From an uncultured Clostridia bacterium (lineage in GTDB: Bacteria > Bacillota > Clostridia > Christensenellales > Aristaeellaceae), in the NCBI GenBank assembly GCA_946615495.1, contig CAMOHY010000117.1, positions 1 through 6,931 on the forward strand: a stretch of DNA of 6,931 nt. Direction: 5' to 3'. Each line of letters opens with the position of its first letter. Position 1 is the stretch's first letter. The position numbers and the translations under genes are program-made. Positions 5,926-6,931 of the stretch are shown here, piece after piece. The notes beneath the pieces were generated by a model. It had not been told where the DNA came from. It saw nothing but the letters and a program-made list of their open reading frames with translations, and did no database searches.

Positions 5926-6758
5926 TCCGGTTCCTCCCGTTCTTTGGCAAGCGTTACCCTCGGCTGCTTCCCCACGTTTTCCAGCACCACAAAGGCTTCA
6001 AAGGCTTTTTCCCGAAACAGGGCGGAAAGGCCGCCGCGCTGCCTTGCCTCCTCCAGGCTGCGGCCATGGGCGGTAGTTAGCACCGTTACCCCGCAGCGTA
6101 TGGCATCCAGCAGGGCTTTGGCGTCCTCTTCCCCGCCAATCTCGTCCGCCGCCGCCACCTGCGGGCCCATGGAGCGAATGAGCAGCATGAGCGCTTGCGC
6201 CTTTTCCAGGCCGGTGAGCACATCGGTCCTGGGTCCAACGTCCAATTGCGGCCTGCCCTCCCGGCAGGCGGCGATTTCTCCCCGGCTGTCTGCCAGGGCC
6301 ACCTGAACCCCGGCAAGCGAATACAGGCGCACCAGGTCCCGAAGCAGGGTGGTTTTTCCGGCGCCCGGCGGGCCGATAATGAGGGTATGCCGCCCCCGAA
6401 CGGCGGAAAACACCCCGTCGCCCACGCCCTTCACCTGGTGGGCCAGGCGCACGCACAGGCTGGTGATTTCCCGAAAGCCTTCCGGCCCCGCCACGCCGCA
6501 CACGCCCAGCCGGTGCCCGCCCGGCAGAGGCAAAAACCCCTCCTTTAGCTCCCGGCCATGGGCCGCCAGGCTGTGGCCGCTGAGGGCTTGGGCCGCCTGC
6601 GCCACCTCCGCAGGCGTCAGCAAATGGCTTCCCTGCCAAGCGCCTGCCGGGCCGATCACTTCCGCGCCCTGCCCCACCCGCAGCCGCACTTCCCAGGCTT
6701 CCTGCAGCCCGGCTTCGCGCCAGCCCCGCTCATTGGGTACGATTAATTGCCAGTCCAT
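5922..6758 (-). CDS. spoIIIAA: Stage III sporulation protein AA, ATPase of the SpoIIIA channel
   Basis: The product is 278 residues. An N-terminal part begins with EVRLRVGQ near 23-30 and has LPGGHRLGVCG near 78-88. The ATPase core has Walker A GPPGAGKTT (129-137), Walker B VAAADEIG (201-208), and TTAHG (228-232) before the C-terminal FEAFVVLE. This is the SpoIIIAA secretion-ATPase fold, thought to power the channel from the mother-cell cytoplasm. The usual DERSEIA string reads DSRGEIA here (157-163). The ATG at 6758 is chosen because it gives the normal 22-residue lead into EVRLRV. An upstream in-frame ATG at 6803 abuts the T-tract of the terminator and precedes the probable promoter. No ribosome binding site lies before 6758, and the predicted transcription start is almost on the codon. 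It is the first gene of the operon and overlaps spoIIIAB by 4 bases. Confidence 0.93.
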   Translation of the reverse strand: MDWQLIVPNERGWREAGLQEAWEVRLRVGQGAEVIGPAGAWQGSHLLTPAEVAQAAQALSGHSLAAHGRELKEGFLPLPGGHRLGVCGVAGPEGFREITSLCVRLAHQVKGVGDGVFSAVRGRHTLIIGPPGAGKTTLLRDLVRLYSLAGVQVALADSRGEIAACREGRPQLDVGPRTDVLTGLEKAQALMLLIRSMGPQVAAADEIGGEEDAKALLDAIRCGVTVLTTAHGRSLEEARQRGGLSALFREKAFEAFVVLENVGKQPRVTLAKEREEPE

Positions 6759-6763
6759 GGCAA

Positions 6764-6792
6764 TATGTATGAAAAAAACCGCCCATTTATGA
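6764..6792 (-). promoter_or_regulatory. Sigma-E-like promoter of the spoIIIA operon
   Basis: On the minus strand the -35 region reads TCATAAA (6792-6786), then 14 bases, then the -10 region CATACATA (6771-6764). The sigma-E consensus in Bacillus is roughly kmATAtt, about 14 bases, CATACAnT. The -10 matches seven of eight positions and the -35 about five of seven, at the expected spacing. In Bacillus the spoIIIA operon is known to be under mother-cell sigma-E control, so the site is where it should be. Transcription would begin around 6757-6759, at the spoIIIAA start codon. Confidence 0.75.
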
Positions 6793-6803
6793 CGGACAGG
6801 CAT

Positions 6804-6832
6804 AAAAAAACCGCCCCGTTTTTTCGGGGCGG
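6804..6832 (-). terminator. Intrinsic terminator upstream of the spoIIIA operon
   Basis: The minus strand reads CCGCCCCG, loop AAAAAA, CGGGGCGG, then seven T residues (6810-6804). The 8-bp stem is all G-C. It is oriented to stop transcripts arriving from right of the window before they reach the spoIIIA promoter, which would keep the operon under its own developmental control. It is the 3' part of the repeat module described at 6833-6866. Confidence 0.9.
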
Positions 6833-6866
6833 CTCAGGGTGTCGACAAACCACCAGGAAAGTATGA
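6833..6866 (-). repeat. Right copy of the terminator-associated repeat leader
   Basis: On the minus strand this reads TCATACTTTCCTGG, then TGGTTTGTCGACA and CTGAG, directly before the terminator hairpin at 6804-6832. It matches the left-end copy at 1-33, which is on the opposite strand. It contains the self-complementary string TGTCGACA. The two copies share the leader but have unrelated hairpin sequences, each still self-complementary, so the module as a whole appears to be leader plus terminator. Confidence 0.7.
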
Positions 6867-6885
6867 AAGGGCCTTGGCCCTTTCA
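6864..6885. repeat. Palindrome, 10-bp arms with a 2-base centre
   Basis: The arms TGAAAGGGCC (6864-6873) and GGCCCTTTCA (6876-6885) are perfectly complementary around TT. The palindrome overlaps the outer end of the repeat leader by three bases. There is no T-tract on either side, so it is not a simple terminator. It resembles the short tight hairpins of REP-like intergenic repeats. Confidence 0.75.
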
Positions 6886-6898
6886 TCAACAATCCGCA

Positions 6899-6917
6899 GG
6901 ACCGGCTTTGCCGGTCC
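6899..6917. repeat. Second palindrome, 8-bp G+C-rich arms
   Basis: The arms GGACCGGC (6899-6906) and GCCGGTCC (6910-6917) pair perfectly around TTT. It lies 13 bases beyond the first palindrome and is also without a T-tract. The two together look like a compound intergenic repeat or the very end of an upstream region not contained here. No gene is visible from 6886 to 6931. Confidence 0.7.
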
Positions 6918-6931
6918 GAGGAGCAACAGCA

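Noticed and set aside
6759..6803. N-terminal extension of SpoIIIAA from an ATG at 6803
   Set aside because: That ATG directly abuts the T-tract of a terminator, has no ribosome binding site and precedes the likely promoter. The family alignment needs only the residues from 6758.
6743..6886. 47-codon minus-strand open frame beginning MKGPRPFHTFLVV
   Set aside because: It is made of the palindrome, the repeat leader and the terminator, and runs through the sigma-E promoter into spoIIIAA. It is a by-product of the repeat and not a gene.
1..6931. The inverted repeats at the two ends as borders of a mobile element
   Set aside because: Between them lie core sporulation genes with uniform base composition and no transposase or integrase, and both copies are tied to terminators. 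A dispersed intergenic repeat explains them better.

Overview
This window carries a complete spoIIIA sporulation operon, spoIIIAA to spoIIIAH, on the minus strand. It is followed downstream by three more minus-strand genes: an RseC/MucC-family membrane protein, an Eis-like GNAT acetyltransferase and a secreted ComEC-like metallo-beta-lactamase-fold protein. The spoIIIA genes place the source among endospore-forming Firmicutes. The G+C-rich third codon positions, strong GGAGG ribosome binding sites and high overall G+C suggest a high-G+C member of the Clostridia, possibly uncultured. I cannot name a genus.

Layout in transcription order, right to left. Positions 6804-6931 hold no gene. They contain two tight palindromes, a conserved repeat and an intrinsic terminator that isolates the operon from whatever lies upstream. 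A sigma-E-like promoter at 6764-6792 follows. The eight spoIIIA genes run from 6758 to 2680 with almost no spacing: six of the seven junctions are 4-base ATGA or GTGA overlaps, and the AB/AC junction has an 11-base gap. A short gap with an extended -10 promoter leads to the rseC-like gene (2625-2194), then the acetyltransferase (2155-1022) and the secreted MBL protein (949-80). A strong plus-strand terminator at 32-71 ends the window on the left.

In the family model the SpoIIIA proteins are made in the mother cell under sigma-E. AA is the cytoplasmic ATPase, AB to AF are membrane parts, and AG and AH form rings in the space between mother-cell and forespore membranes. AH meets SpoIIQ from the forespore to complete the channel or 'feeding tube'. 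Two parts are unusually small here. SpoIIIAF is 55 residues, only its two membrane helices, with no soluble domain. SpoIIIAG is 122 residues and lacks most of the insertion seen in the Bacillus subtilis ring protein. Both genes look intact, so this appears to be a stripped-down form of the channel.

The second notable feature is a pair of convergent copies of one repeat module at the two window ends. Each has a conserved leader beginning TCATACTTTCCTGG, then a G+C-rich hairpin and a T-tract. The hairpin sequences differ between copies but both still form terminators. I see no transposase, integrase, CRISPR array, tRNA or rRNA. No stretch longer than about 130 bases lacks a gene.
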